From NCBI GenBank assembly GCA_963700925.1, contig OY969553.1, positions 1 through 64,000 on the forward strand: a DNA stretch of 64,000 nucleotides, read 5' to 3'. The notes below the pieces were generated by a model. It was not told the origin of the DNA and did no database searches. It saw only the letters and a program-made list of their open reading frames with translations. This stretch comes from CAWJMD01 sp963700925. Lineage in GTDB: Bacteria; Actinomycetota; Actinomycetes; Actinomycetales; CAWJMD01. Shown one piece after another: positions 23,519 to 32,310 of the stretch. Every line of letters begins with the position of its first letter. Position 1 is the first letter of the stretch. A program made the translations under genes and the position numbers.

Positions 23519-25087
23519 TCAGGCGCGCGTGACCGCGAACGGCTCCAGCTCGGCCGCGAGGTCGGGCATCACGCGGGCGACCAGAGCGGTACCGGTCTCG
23601 GTGTGCTCCGACTCGATCACCTCGCCGGTGGTGTGCACGCGGTTCACCAGGTCGCCGCGCTCGTACGGCACCACGACGTTCACCTCGACCTGCGGACGCG
23701 GCAGGTGCGTCGCGATGAGCTCGCTCAGCTCGGTGAAACCGGCACCGGTGCGGGCCGACACGACGATCGAACGTGGCTCACGCCGCCGCAGGCGGTCGAT
23801 CACTTCGGGATCGGCTGCGTCAGCCTTGTTGAGCACGATGATCTCGGGGACGGAGTCAGCACCGACCTCGGCGAGAACCTCACGGACAGCGGCGATCTGG
23901 CCCTCCGGGTCGGGGTGCGCCACGTCGACGACGTGCAGCACCAGGTCGGACTCGGCGACCTCTTCGAGCGTCGACCGGAACGCCTCGACCAGCTCGTGCG
24001 GGAGGTGCCTCACAAACCCGACGGTGTCAGCCAGCGTGTAGAGCCGTCCGTCCGTCGTCTCAGCCCTTCGCACCGTCGGGTCGAGGGTCGCGAACAGCGC
24101 GTTCTCGACCAGGACCCCGGCACCGGTCAGCCGGTTGAGCAGCGACGACTTCCCCGCGTTCGTGTAGCCCGCGATCGCCACGGACGGGACCGCGTGGCGG
24201 TGCCGGTTGGCGCGCCTGGCCTCCCGGGCCGGCTTCATGCCCTTGATCTGGCGGCGCAGCTTCGCCATCCGGCTGCGGATCCGCCGGCGGTCGAGCTCGA
24301 TCTTGGTCTCACCAGGTCCACGCGAGCCGATCCCTGCGCCGGCGGCGACCCGTCCACCGGCCTGCCTGGACATCGACTCACCCCAGCCGCGCAGGCGCGG
24401 CAGCAGGTACTCGAGCTGGGCCAGCTCGACCTGGGCCTTGCCCTCCTTGCTCTTCGCGTGCTGGGCGAAGATGTCGAGGATCAGGGCCGTCCGGTCAATG
24501 ACCTTGACCTTGACGATGTCCTCGAGCCCACGGCGCTGGGACGGTGCAAGCTCGCCGTCGCACACCACGGTGTCGGCGCCTGTCGTCTCGACCAGAACGC
24601 GTAGCTCCGCAGCCTTGCCGGAACCCAGGAAGGTGCCGGCGTCAGGTGCCGAACGGCGTTGCAGCACACCGTCAAGCACCTGACTGCCGGCCGTCTCGGC
24701 CAGCGCGCTGAGCTCGCGCAGGGAGTTCTCGGCGTCCGCGACGGTGCCGGTCGTCCAGAGACCCGCCAGCACCACCTTCTCGAGACGCAGCTGGCGGTAC
24801 TCGACCTCGGTGACGTCCTCGAGCTCCGTCGACAGGCCGGCGACACGGCGCAGTGCCTGGCGCTCGGCGAGGTCGAGCTGCTCACCGTCACGCGCAGCAT
24901 CGTCGGCGCCGCCGTGGTCGCTGTAGGAGCCGGGGCCGGCCTCGGAGACAGCATCGGCGTGCCGCGAGAGGATCCGGGCGACAGCGTCGTCGATCTCGCG
25001 TCCGTCGATGTGCACCGCCGAGTCACCGGACTCGCTGGACGGCACCTTCCCGGAGGGGTTCGTGTCGTCGTTCGGTGCGGCGGTCAT
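23519..25087 (-). CDS. hflX: Ribosome-associated GTPase HflX
   Basis: HflX splits stalled ribosomes under stress using GTP/ATP. The 522-residue protein has the N-terminal HflX domain (LAGLWTTGTVADAENSLREL ... TVVCDGELAPSQRRGLED), the middle Arg-rich coiled region (ELDRRRIRSRMAKLRRQIKG) and the G domain: VAIAGYTNAGKSSLLNRLTG (G1), DTVGFVRHLP (G3) and IVLNKADAAD (G4). An acidic N-terminal extension of about 70 residues is typical of actinobacterial forms. The dapF and miaA genes, common neighbours of hflX in this phylum, lie 1.4 kb away past two small genes. Confidence 0.95.
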   Translation of the reverse strand: MTAAPNDDTNPSGKVPSSESGDSAVHIDGREIDDAVARILSRHADAVSEAGPGSYSDHGGADDAARDGEQLDLAERQALRRVAGLSTELEDVTEVEYRQLRLEKVVLAGLWTTGTVADAENSLRELSALAETAGSQVLDGVLQRRSAPDAGTFLGSGKAAELRVLVETTGADTVVCDGELAPSQRRGLEDIVKVKVIDRTALILDIFAQHAKSKEGKAQVELAQLEYLLPRLRGWGESMSRQAGGRVAAGAGIGSRGPGETKIELDRRRIRSRMAKLRRQIKGMKPAREARRANRHRHAVPSVAIAGYTNAGKSSLLNRLTGAGVLVENALFATLDPTVRRAETTDGRLYTLADTVGFVRHLPHELVEAFRSTLEEVAESDLVLHVVDVAHPDPEGQIAAVREVLAEVGADSVPEIIVLNKADAADPEVIDRLRRREPRSIVVSARTGAGFTELSELIATHLPRPQVEVNVVVPYERGDLVNRVHTTGEVIESEHTETGTALVARVMPDLAAELEPFAVTRA

Positions 25088-25219
25088 GGATCTCCCGGTG
25101 TTCGAGTGCGATGCGAAGCTTGTGTGCTTGTGTCAGTGTTCGTCTGGTTCGGTCTGCCCAACCAGCGTGACACGTAACGTCGCAGGTGGCGACCAGATTC
25201 CGAGCGTAAGGTGACCGCG

Positions 25220-25852
25220 ATGCCTGAGCCGCCCAGCCCGCCACCTGCGGGCGACCACTACTTCTCGGCCCAGCCGGCGGCTCCGGACGAGCGCCGCACG
25301 CTCGAGGTCAGTCTCGCCGGGCGGACGGTGCAGGTGCAGACCGCTCCCGGGGTGTTCAGTCACCAGCAGATCGACCTCGGTACGCGCGTGCTCCTGCGCG
25401 AGGTCCCGGATCCTCCGCGCCACGGCGACCTGCTCGACCTCGGCTGCGGCTGGGGGCCGCTCGCGATCACGATGGCGCTCCGCGCCCCCGAGGCAACCGT
25501 GTGGGCGGTGGACGTGAACGAGCGTGCCCTGGACCTGTTGCGCGACACTGCTTCTCGGATCGGCCTCCCCGGCCTGCGACCATCTCTGCCGGACGACGTG
25601 CCCGACGACGTCGTGTTCGCGGCGATCTGGTCGAACCCGCCGATCCGCGTCGGCAAGGCCGCGCTGCACGACCTGCTGGACCGGTGGCTACCGCGGCTCG
25701 ACGACGGCGGCCAGGCGTTCCTCGTGGTGCAGCGGCACCTGGGAGCGGACTCACTGGCGGCGTGGATGAGCGAGCGGTTCTCGCCGGCGATGAGCGTCGC
25801 GCGCGACGGCAGCGCGAAGGGCTACCGGGTGCTGCGGGTGGCGCGGCGCTGA
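25220..25852 (+). CDS. RsmC-like class I methyltransferase
   Basis: A 210-residue protein (ATG 25220; GTG 25211 is an alternative start). It resembles the catalytic C-terminal half of 16S rRNA guanine methyltransferase RsmC: TAPGVFSHQQIDLGTRVLL, the SAM motif LLDLGCGWGPLAITMAL, acidic VWAVDVNERALDLL, and the N-P-P motif WSNPPIRVGK typical of amino-group methylation of bases. A single-domain form is usual in actinobacteria. Likely substrate is rRNA, but this is not proven by sequence. It is divergent from hflX, 132 bp apart. Confidence 0.85.
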   Translation: MPEPPSPPPAGDHYFSAQPAAPDERRTLEVSLAGRTVQVQTAPGVFSHQQIDLGTRVLLREVPDPPRHGDLLDLGCGWGPLAITMALRAPEATVWAVDVNERALDLLRDTASRIGLPGLRPSLPDDVPDDVVFAAIWSNPPIRVGKAALHDLLDRWLPRLDDGGQAFLVVQRHLGADSLAAWMSERFSPAMSVARDGSAKGYRVLRVARR

Positions 25853-25878
25853 CGCTCCAGCGCCTCTGCCGGGGAAGG

Positions 25879-26207
25879 TCAGACGGACCTCAGGCCACCG
25901 CGACGGCGCCGGCGGGCGCGGGCGGTCTCGAGCTCGTGGAGCAGCTGCTCGCGGCGACGGCTGCGGTCGGCCAGCCACTGGTCGGCAGCGGCCAGGTCGA
26001 TTACGTCAGCGGGTTCGATCATCGTTGGCCTCATGGTCATCTCGGACAGCGTCATGTTGGGCAGCGCGATGACCTCGGCCAGCGCGATCACCTCGGACTG
26101 TGTGGGCACACGAGGAGGAGGCACGAGCGCGCTCGGTGATACGTCCTTCAGCGTCGTGACCCCGGGTGTCATCAGCCTGGGTGTCCTTGCCTTCTCCCTG
26201 TACATCG
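25879..26207 (-). CDS. Hypothetical protein (108 aa)
   Basis: The minus-strand frame from ATG 26207, with a GGGGGAA site before it, shows good actinobacterial codon use to the stop at 25879. The N-terminus is basic and Thr/Pro-rich. The middle holds near-repeats (SEVIALAEVIALPNMTLSEM), and the C-terminus is a charged helix (WLADRSRRREQLLHELETAR) ending in an Arg-rich stretch. No family recognised; nucleic-acid binding is possible from charge alone. Confidence 0.6.
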
Positions 26208-26353
26208 CGTTCCCCCTGTCCTCGCTGGGTGCCTGCAACCGTCCGTACCTTCCCGGCATCCGCAACCACATCGCGAGAGACGGAGGCGACGCCCAGCCCC
26301 CTGTGCAGGGCGTCCGCCTCCAGTCGCTCTCCCTGCATCGCGAGAGGTCTTGG

Positions 26354-26396
26354 TGGGAGCGCGCCTGGCCGGTCCACCCCGGTTGGGGCGCTCCCA
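26354..26396. terminator. Hairpin after dapF
   Basis: TGGGAGCGC and GCGCTCCCA flank a 25-base GC-rich loop, 104 bp downstream of the dapF stop. No T-run. The rest of the 292 bp between the 108-residue gene and dapF shows no gene. Confidence 0.45.
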
Positions 26397-26499
26397 ATTG
26401 TCTAGACGCGCGGCGTCGGTAAATGGTTGCCTGCGCCCTTCAAGTTCTGCCACCGACTTTCGTCGGAAGGCGCACCGACGGACGGCTCGTTCGGGGGGC

Positions 26500-27471
26500 C
26501 TAAAGGCCAGTGGTGCCGTCGGCGACCAGCACGGCCGGGCCCGACAGCTCGACTCGCTCGTCACCGTCCAGCATGCGCACCTCGACCTGGCCGCCCGGCA
26601 CGTCGACGAGCCAGCGGTCGGGTGAGCCGACGCCGCCCCAGACACGGGCCGCGAGCGCTGCCGCGCACGCCCCCGTCCCGCACGAACGCGTCTCCCCCAC
26701 CCCGCGCTCGTGCACGCGCATCGCGAGCCGTCCGACGGTTCCCGTCGGCCCATGCTCGGGGTCGAGCGTCACGATCAGCTCGACATTGGTGCCGTGCGGC
26801 GGAGTGGGCTCGACGACCGGTGCGACCGTGAGATCGACTGTGTCGAGCTCCGATCGCTCGGCCAGCGCCAGAACCGTGTGGGGGTTGCCGAGGTCGAGCG
26901 TCAAGCCCGGACGGGAGACGTCCAGACCGCGCACGCCCACCAGCGCGTCGAACCCGTCCGCCAGGGCCGCCGCGCCGCCGACGATCCGCCAGCGACCCAT
27001 GTCGACCGAGAACCAGCCGTCGATGCGGCGGTGCACGCGCTTGACCCCGCCGCGGCTGGCGATCACCAGGCCGGGCCCATCGGGTCCCAGCAGCGACTCG
27101 TCGACGAGCCCCTCCCGCACCAGGTAGGCGGCGAAGACGCGCACCCCGTTGCCGCACATCTCGGCCGCCGAGCCGTCGCTGTTGCGGTAGTCCATGAACC
27201 ACTCGGCTGCGGGATCCTCGGAGAGGGCCTGCTCACCTGCGGGGTCGCCGCACGCCCGGGAGCGCACGACCCGGATCACTCCGTCAGCACCGATGCCCGC
27301 GTGCCGGTCGCAGATGGCCGCCACACGCTCGGGGCTCAGCTCGAGGGCCCCGTCGGGATCGGACACCAGCACGAAGTCGTTCTCGGTGCCGTGGCCCTTG
27401 GTGAAGCGCAGCCCGTCGGGGAGCGCCGGGCTCGGGGTGCCGGAGGTCTCGGTCAGGGGCGTCGCCACCAC
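26500..27471 (-). CDS. dapF: Diaminopimelate epimerase
   Basis: Converts LL- to meso-diaminopimelate for lysine and peptidoglycan. The 323-residue frame has both catalytic cysteines in context: EMCGNGVRVFAAYLV and RSCGTGACAAALAARVW. TKGHGTENDFVLV at the N-terminus and LTLDLGNPHTVLAL are also family marks. Translation appears to start with GTG 27471, 6 bp after the miaA stop, so miaA-dapF form an operon. Confidence 0.95.
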   Translation of the reverse strand: MVATPLTETSGTPSPALPDGLRFTKGHGTENDFVLVSDPDGALELSPERVAAICDRHAGIGADGVIRVVRSRACGDPAGEQALSEDPAAEWFMDYRNSDGSAAEMCGNGVRVFAAYLVREGLVDESLLGPDGPGLVIASRGGVKRVHRRIDGWFSVDMGRWRIVGGAAALADGFDALVGVRGLDVSRPGLTLDLGNPHTVLALAERSELDTVDLTVAPVVEPTPPHGTNVELIVTLDPEHGPTGTVGRLAMRVHERGVGETRSCGTGACAAALAARVWGGVGSPDRWLVDVPGGQVEVRMLDGDERVELSGPAVLVADGTTGL

Positions 27472-27477
27472 GACAGG

Positions 27478-28425
27478 CTACGGGCCGCCGCGCGTCGACT
27501 GCACGACGGCGAGTGCCTTCTCGACCAGCTCGGCCTTCGGTGCCTCCGCGTCGAGCCACACGATGCGCCGATCCTGGCGGAACCACTTCTGCTGCCGGCG
27601 CGCGAAAGCCCTGGTGGCGCGGACGGTCTCGTCGCGCGCCTGCTCGAGGGTCAGTCTGCCGTCGAGGTGAGCCAGCAGCTGGCGGTACCCGAGTGCGGCG
27701 GACGCCGTCCGTCCCTGCCGAAGGCCCTGTTCTTCGAGCACACGCACCTCGTCGAGCAGACCCGCGGCGAGCATGTCGTCGACGCGCGCCTCGATGCGCT
27801 CGTCGAGGTCGGCACGTTCGCGTGTGAGCCCGACCTGCACCGTGGGGCGCACGTACTCGTGCGCCGGCATCGACGCGGCGAACGGGCGGCCGGTCAGCTC
27901 ACCGGCCTCCAAGGCACGGACGACGCGGCGCACGTTCGACGGCTGGATCGCGGCGGCCGCCGCCGGGTCGCGCTGGGCGAGCTCGTCGTGCAGGCGGTTC
28001 GGGCCGAGGCGGGCCGCCTCGGCCTCCCACCGGGAGCGCACTTCTGGGTCCGTGCCGGGGAACTCCAGCGGGTCGAGCGCGGCGCGGACGTACAGCCCCG
28101 AGCCGCCGACCAGCACCGCGACCTTGTCTCGCGACTCGATGTCGGCGAAGGTGGCGCGCGAAAGCCGCTGGTAGTCGGCGACGCTGGCCTCTTCGGTCAC
28201 GTCGAGGACGTCGACCAGGTGGTGCGGCGCTCCCGCGCGCTGCTCGACCGGCAGCTTCGCCGTGCCGATGTCCATGCCGCGGTAGAGCTGTGACGCGTCG
28301 GCGTTGACCACCTCACCGTCGAGGGCCAGGGCGAGCGCGACGGCCAGATCTGACTTGCCCGTCGCCGTCGGCCCCACGACCGCGACAATCGGTGGGGGCT
28401 CTCGGGGCTCGGTGGTCGGCGGCAC
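27478..28425 (-). CDS. miaA: tRNA dimethylallyltransferase
   Basis: Adds dimethylallyl to A37 of tRNAs reading codons that begin with U; MiaB then methylthiolates the product. Its 315 residues include P-loop GPTATGKS at 18-25, VVNADASQLYRGMDIGTAK, HHLVDVLDVTEEASVADYQ, VLVGGSGLYVRAAL and the C-terminal ALGYRQLLAHLDG ... RRQQKWFRQD substrate-binding stretch. miaB lies 6.2 kb away on the same strand, separated by a regulator and secreted-enzyme genes that look like later additions. Confidence 0.95.
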   Translation of the reverse strand: MPPTTEPREPPPIVAVVGPTATGKSDLAVALALALDGEVVNADASQLYRGMDIGTAKLPVEQRAGAPHHLVDVLDVTEEASVADYQRLSRATFADIESRDKVAVLVGGSGLYVRAALDPLEFPGTDPEVRSRWEAEAARLGPNRLHDELAQRDPAAAAAIQPSNVRRVVRALEAGELTGRPFAASMPAHEYVRPTVQVGLTRERADLDERIEARVDDMLAAGLLDEVRVLEEQGLRQGRTASAALGYRQLLAHLDGRLTLEQARDETVRATRAFARRQQKWFRQDRRIVWLDAEAPKAELVEKALAVVQSTRGGP

Positions 28426-28544
28426 GGCACCAGTGTGGCCGGTGCGGCTTGAGGTCCTGTGTGGCGCACCGTCCGCGCCTGGGGTTGGCTGAACCCAGGT
28501 CGGGGCGGACGGTCACCGGCCACGATCGACCGAGGAGCCCTGTC

Positions 28545-28769
28545 ATGAGTGAGTCACCGCACTCCGACACCGACTACCGGCACGACCCTCATCGCGAGCA
28601 CTCGAACCCGCCCGGCGACGACCCGGCGGCATCGGGCGACAGGAGCGCGGACGGGTCGGAGTCGGGCACCACTCCTGAGCCGTCACCTGCCGAGGAGGCG
28701 AGCCAGGAGGGCGACCCGGACCCGCGCGGCGAGCGTCCCGTCCAGCCGTCCGTCGAGCCGCCTGACTGA
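28545..28769 (+). CDS. Acidic disordered small protein (74 aa)
   Basis: ATG 28545 follows a GAGGAG site. The product is rich in Asp, Glu, Ser and Pro (SESPHSDTDYRHDPHREHSN ... EPSPAEEASQEGDPDPRGER) with no predicted fold, membrane segment or known family. It is divergent from miaA and convergent with the large regulator, ending 23 bp from it. The ribosome-binding site and start spacing support expression; composition alone would not. Confidence 0.5.
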   Translation: MSESPHSDTDYRHDPHREHSNPPGDDPAASGDRSADGSESGTTPEPSPAEEASQEGDPDPRGERPVQPSVEPPD

Positions 28770-28792
28770 CCCCCGTCCCGTCTGAGGAAGCG

Positions 28793-31700
28793 TCAGCCGG
28801 GCAGGACGCCGTCGCGCAGCGCGCGGGTGACTGCCTCCGTGCGGCTCGACGCGCCGAGCTTGGCCATCACGTTCGACAGGTGGACGCTGACCGTCTTGTC
28901 GCTGATGAACAGGCGCGCGCCGACCTCGCGGTTCGTCAGGCCCTCGGCGACCAGCGCGAGCACCTCGCCCTCGCGGCCGGTGAGCAGGCTGGTGCGTCCA
29001 CCGCGCAGGCCAGGCACGTCGAGCCGGCCACGACGCGCGAGGGCCGCAACCGCCTGGAGCAGGGGCTCGGCACCGAGGCGGCGGGCGGTGGCGGCTGCGC
29101 AGGACGCGGCGTACACGGCGCCCGCGCGGTCGCCAGCGCCGAGCATCGCCTCGGCGAGACGCCACTGGCTGCGGGCCTGCTCGTACGGGTAGGCGTCGCC
29201 GAACGCGTCGGCCGCGCGGGTCCATGTCTCGACCTGGTTCTCGCCGCTGACCCGGGAGTGCTCCGCCTCCACGCGGACGAGCCAGGCGCGGCCCTCGCGC
29301 CCCATCTGGCCACCCCTGGGGCGACCGCGGTCGGCGGCAGCCAGGGCTCCGTCGCGCCAGTGGTCCGCCTGCTCACGCGCCAAGATCCGTGCTGTCGCGC
29401 CGATCCGGGGGTCGTCGACGGTGTTCCCGATGGCCGAGATCGCGAGGGCCGAGAGCCAGATGCCACCGAGGAAGTAGTCGCTCCAGGTGGCGCTGAGGTA
29501 CGCGGTCACCTCGGAGGCGACGGAGACGGCGTCGTCGGGGCGGCCGGCCCAGGTGAGTGCGTCGACCAGCGTGCCGCCCCCCACCAGGGCGATCTGACCG
29601 TCCTGAGGCCAGTTCGCGCGCACCGCCTCGGCCGCCGCCAGCGCTCCTTCCGTCCCCCGACCGACGGCGACGTAGAGCCCGGCTGCGTTGAGCCGGGCAG
29701 CCACCGAGTCAGGAGGGGTCATGCCGAGTGGGGTGCCGGCTGCCACGCTGCCGTCCCAGTCGCCGACGAAGTAGCGAGCCACCACGTCGAGCACGCGCAT
29801 CTCGATCGCCCAGTTGCTCCAGGTGGTCCCGCTGTCGACGGCCCGGCGGGTGCCGTGCTCGAGCTCGACCAGTGCCGCGGGCCAGTCACCGCTGTAGAAG
29901 CGGACGGCCGCCAGGTTGTAGCACGTGCGCAGCTCGACGCCGAGCTCGCCCGCCTCCACTGCGCGTTCGCGGGCCTCGCGCAGCAGTCGTGCCGTCTCGT
30001 CGGGGTCGTCGCGAGAGGTCACGGCCAGCGTGGTGAGCGCGTCGGCCACCCGCGCAGGCATCTCTAGCTGGGTGGCCGCGTCGAGCGTCCACCGCGCCCA
30101 CGCGATCGCCTCGGCGTCGTCGTGCGCCGACCAGATGCAGGCGCGGGCGTACATGGCCGCAGCCTCGACGAGCTCGGGCGTCGGCGGTCCTGTCGGAAGC
30201 TCCTCGGCGCTGCCCAGCAGCAGCTCGATGGCACGGCGGCTCTCGCCGAACATGTCGTCGCTGTCGATGGCGGCCAGGTGCATGGACAGGTGCTGCCGGG
30301 CGCCGGCCTCGACCACCGCAGGGAGGCTGCCCCACGGATGGCCGGCCGCCGCGGCCGCAGCCAGGTCGGTCGCCGCCCGAGCCAGCGCGACGGCCCGGGC
30401 CTGCTCGCCGGAGCGGCCCGCTGAGTGCGCGGCTTCGAGCCCCAGCCCCACGAGGGTCCGTGAGGTCAGCTGCTCGGCGTCGGGCACGGCGCTCCACAGC
30501 TCGAGGGCCCGCTCGAGGTGGCCGAGCTTCTCGGCCGGTGCGTGCTGGCGGCCGGCCTGTTCGGCCGCCGCCAGCGACGCGGTCAGCGCCCCGGCCAGGT
30601 CGTTGCTGGCCGTGGAGTGGTGGGCCAGCTCGGCGGCCGAGCCGAGCCTGGCGCCGGCGGGGTCGCCGTTCGAGCCGCCGTTCTGCGAGGCGTCGCGGAT
30701 GGCGCGGGCGAAGGCGGCGTGCAGGCGCACCCTCTCCCCGGGCAGCAGGTCGTCGTACACGGCCTCGCCGAGCAGAGCGTGGCGGAAGGCGTACCGTCCG
30801 GCGTCGTCGGGCACCAGCACCTGGTGGGTGACCGCGTCACGGAGCCAGTCGTCGAGCTCGCCGGCCACCGGTCGACCTTCGGCGGCCAGGACGGCCTGCA
30901 GCAGGGGCTCACCCACACGGCGCCCCGCAACGGCAGCCAGCTGCACGAGGTGCCTCGACTGCGGCTGCAGCCGCTCGACGCGGGAGAGCAGCACGTCGGC
31001 GAGCGACTCCGGAAGGCCGGTCGCGCTCGGCCCGGCCTCGAGCAGCTCCTCGGCGAAGAAGGCGTTGCCCTCCGAACGGCGGGCGACCCGGCGCATCTCG
31101 TCGGCGTCCAGCGGCCCGGCGACGTACGAGGCGAACACGCGCAGCTCGGCCGGAGTGAACGGGGGGACGTCGATCCGCTCGACGCCGGGCTGCCGGGTGA
31201 GGTCGGTCAGCAGGGGGCGGAGCGGGTGACGGCGGTGCAGGTCGTCGACGCGGTAGGTGAGCACGACCAGCAGGCGCTGGCCGGCCGCACGGGCGACGAC
31301 GTAGCGCACGAGGTCGCGTGTCGAGGTGTCGGCCCAGTGCAGGTCCTCGACCACGAGCACGACAGGGGCGTGCTGGCGGGAGATCTCTGCGAGGAGGGAG
31401 GCGACGGCGTCGAACTGCTGCAGGCGGCCGACGTCGTCGCCGCCGGTGTCGTCGCCGCCTGGCCTCGTGCCGCCGCCGATGCCGGCGAGGCTGGGGCGCT
31501 CCGCGAGGAGGGCGGCGATGCCCGGCTCGTCCGCGACCCTGGCCTGAATCGCCGAGAGCACCTCGACGAACGGCAGGTAGGGAAGGCCGACCTCGCCGAG
31601 GTCGATGCAGTGCCCAACCAGCACGAAATCGCCGTCCGCGCGGGCCATCGTGGCCAGCTCGTCGGCGATGCGGGTCTTGCCGCTGCCGGCGTCGCCAGCC

Positions 31701-31819
31701 AGCAGCACGGTGGTGGGTTCTCCTGCGCGGGCCCGTTCGAGGGCCTTGCGGAGAGCGTTCATCTGGGTCTGTCGCGCCACCAGGGGTGCGGACGATGACG
31801 GTCGGGTCACGACCGTCAT
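28793..31819 (-). CDS. Large LuxR-family transcriptional regulator with AAA ATPase domain
   Basis: A LAL/MalT-type regulator of 1008 residues from ATG 31819. The N-terminal ATPase holds LVARQTQMNALRKALERARA, Walker A LLAGDAGSGKTRIADEL and Walker B VVLVVEDLHWADTSTRD. A long alpha-helical TPR-like middle (about 400-930) follows. The C-terminal LuxR helix-turn-helix reads LTGREGEVLALVAEGLTNRE ... ISDKTVSVHLSNVMAKLGAS. Such proteins sense a ligand through the TPR part and activate transcription when ATP-bound. Target genes unknown; the adjacent secreted phosphatase-fold gene is a candidate by position only. The 43-residue ORF upstream may be co-transcribed. Confidence 0.92.
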   Translation of the reverse strand: MTVVTRPSSSAPLVARQTQMNALRKALERARAGEPTTVLLAGDAGSGKTRIADELATMARADGDFVLVGHCIDLGEVGLPYLPFVEVLSAIQARVADEPGIAALLAERPSLAGIGGGTRPGGDDTGGDDVGRLQQFDAVASLLAEISRQHAPVVLVVEDLHWADTSTRDLVRYVVARAAGQRLLVVLTYRVDDLHRRHPLRPLLTDLTRQPGVERIDVPPFTPAELRVFASYVAGPLDADEMRRVARRSEGNAFFAEELLEAGPSATGLPESLADVLLSRVERLQPQSRHLVQLAAVAGRRVGEPLLQAVLAAEGRPVAGELDDWLRDAVTHQVLVPDDAGRYAFRHALLGEAVYDDLLPGERVRLHAAFARAIRDASQNGGSNGDPAGARLGSAAELAHHSTASNDLAGALTASLAAAEQAGRQHAPAEKLGHLERALELWSAVPDAEQLTSRTLVGLGLEAAHSAGRSGEQARAVALARAATDLAAAAAAGHPWGSLPAVVEAGARQHLSMHLAAIDSDDMFGESRRAIELLLGSAEELPTGPPTPELVEAAAMYARACIWSAHDDAEAIAWARWTLDAATQLEMPARVADALTTLAVTSRDDPDETARLLREARERAVEAGELGVELRTCYNLAAVRFYSGDWPAALVELEHGTRRAVDSGTTWSNWAIEMRVLDVVARYFVGDWDGSVAAGTPLGMTPPDSVAARLNAAGLYVAVGRGTEGALAAAEAVRANWPQDGQIALVGGGTLVDALTWAGRPDDAVSVASEVTAYLSATWSDYFLGGIWLSALAISAIGNTVDDPRIGATARILAREQADHWRDGALAAADRGRPRGGQMGREGRAWLVRVEAEHSRVSGENQVETWTRAADAFGDAYPYEQARSQWRLAEAMLGAGDRAGAVYAASCAAATARRLGAEPLLQAVAALARRGRLDVPGLRGGRTSLLTGREGEVLALVAEGLTNREVGARLFISDKTVSVHLSNVMAKLGASSRTEAVTRALRDGVLPG

Positions 31820-31885
31820 CGTCGCACCGCCTGGTGACATCGCGGATGGGGCGGGTACTGCTCGCTGCCGGACACGTCCGGCGGC

Positions 31886-32017
31886 TCAGCCGTGAGCGGG
31901 ACGGCGGCGTAGCGTCCAGGGCAGCCAACCACTGGTCCGACGAGGGATGTCGTCGGTCAGCTGCTCGCGGCGGTAGGCGATCTCGGCGTAGAGCTCGGGA
32001 CCGAAGGTGCTGGTCAT
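31886..32017 (-). CDS. Short basic protein (43 aa)
   Basis: ATG 32017 follows an AGGAGG site at ideal distance. The 43-residue product (MTSTFGPELYAEIAYRREQL ... WLPWTLRRRPAHG) has an amphipathic helix and a basic, Trp-containing tail. It resembles the short, poorly characterised peptides that precede many actinobacterial genes, but I cannot name a family. It is 66 bp upstream of the large LuxR-type regulator on the same strand. Confidence 0.6.
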   Translation of the reverse strand: MTSTFGPELYAEIAYRREQLTDDIPRRTSGWLPWTLRRRPAHG

Positions 32018-32138
32018 GGTTCCTCCTGTGTGCGGTACCGGCGCTCTCTGCTCCGGCACGCTTAACACTCCGGCTGAGGCGCCCCCCTGCGGATCAGGCA
32101 CCTGCCTCGTAACTCGGGACCCCAGGGCCTCAGACCCG

Positions 32139-32169
32139 CCCCTTAGAGGCCCGGGAGTCACCTAAGGGG
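32139..32169. repeat. Palindrome between divergent genes
   Basis: CCCCTTAG (32139-32146) and CTAAGGGG (32162-32169) form an 8-bp inverted repeat around a 15-base loop. A partial direct repeat, GGCCTCAGACC, flanks it on both sides. It lies in the 293-bp gap between the short ORF and the secreted enzyme, so it could be a regulator site for both. Confidence 0.5.
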
Positions 32170-32310
32170 CCTCAGACCGCCTTGCTCACCCTGCCCACAC
32201 CTCCCCCGTGGGTCACTCTGCGTACCCACACAGTTCGGCAAACTTTCCGTGGGCCTGAGGAGCAATGCGGGGGTACGTTCGGGCCCGACCTGAGCAGAGG
32301 AGACACCGCC

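Noticed and set aside
21952..24604. Long plus-strand frames at 21952-23406 and 23288-24604
   Set aside because: They are antisense to the GH109-like gene and hflX, both with clear family motifs on the minus strand.
26710..28293. 527-residue plus-strand frame
   Set aside because: It is antisense to dapF and miaA; composition is that of a complement frame.
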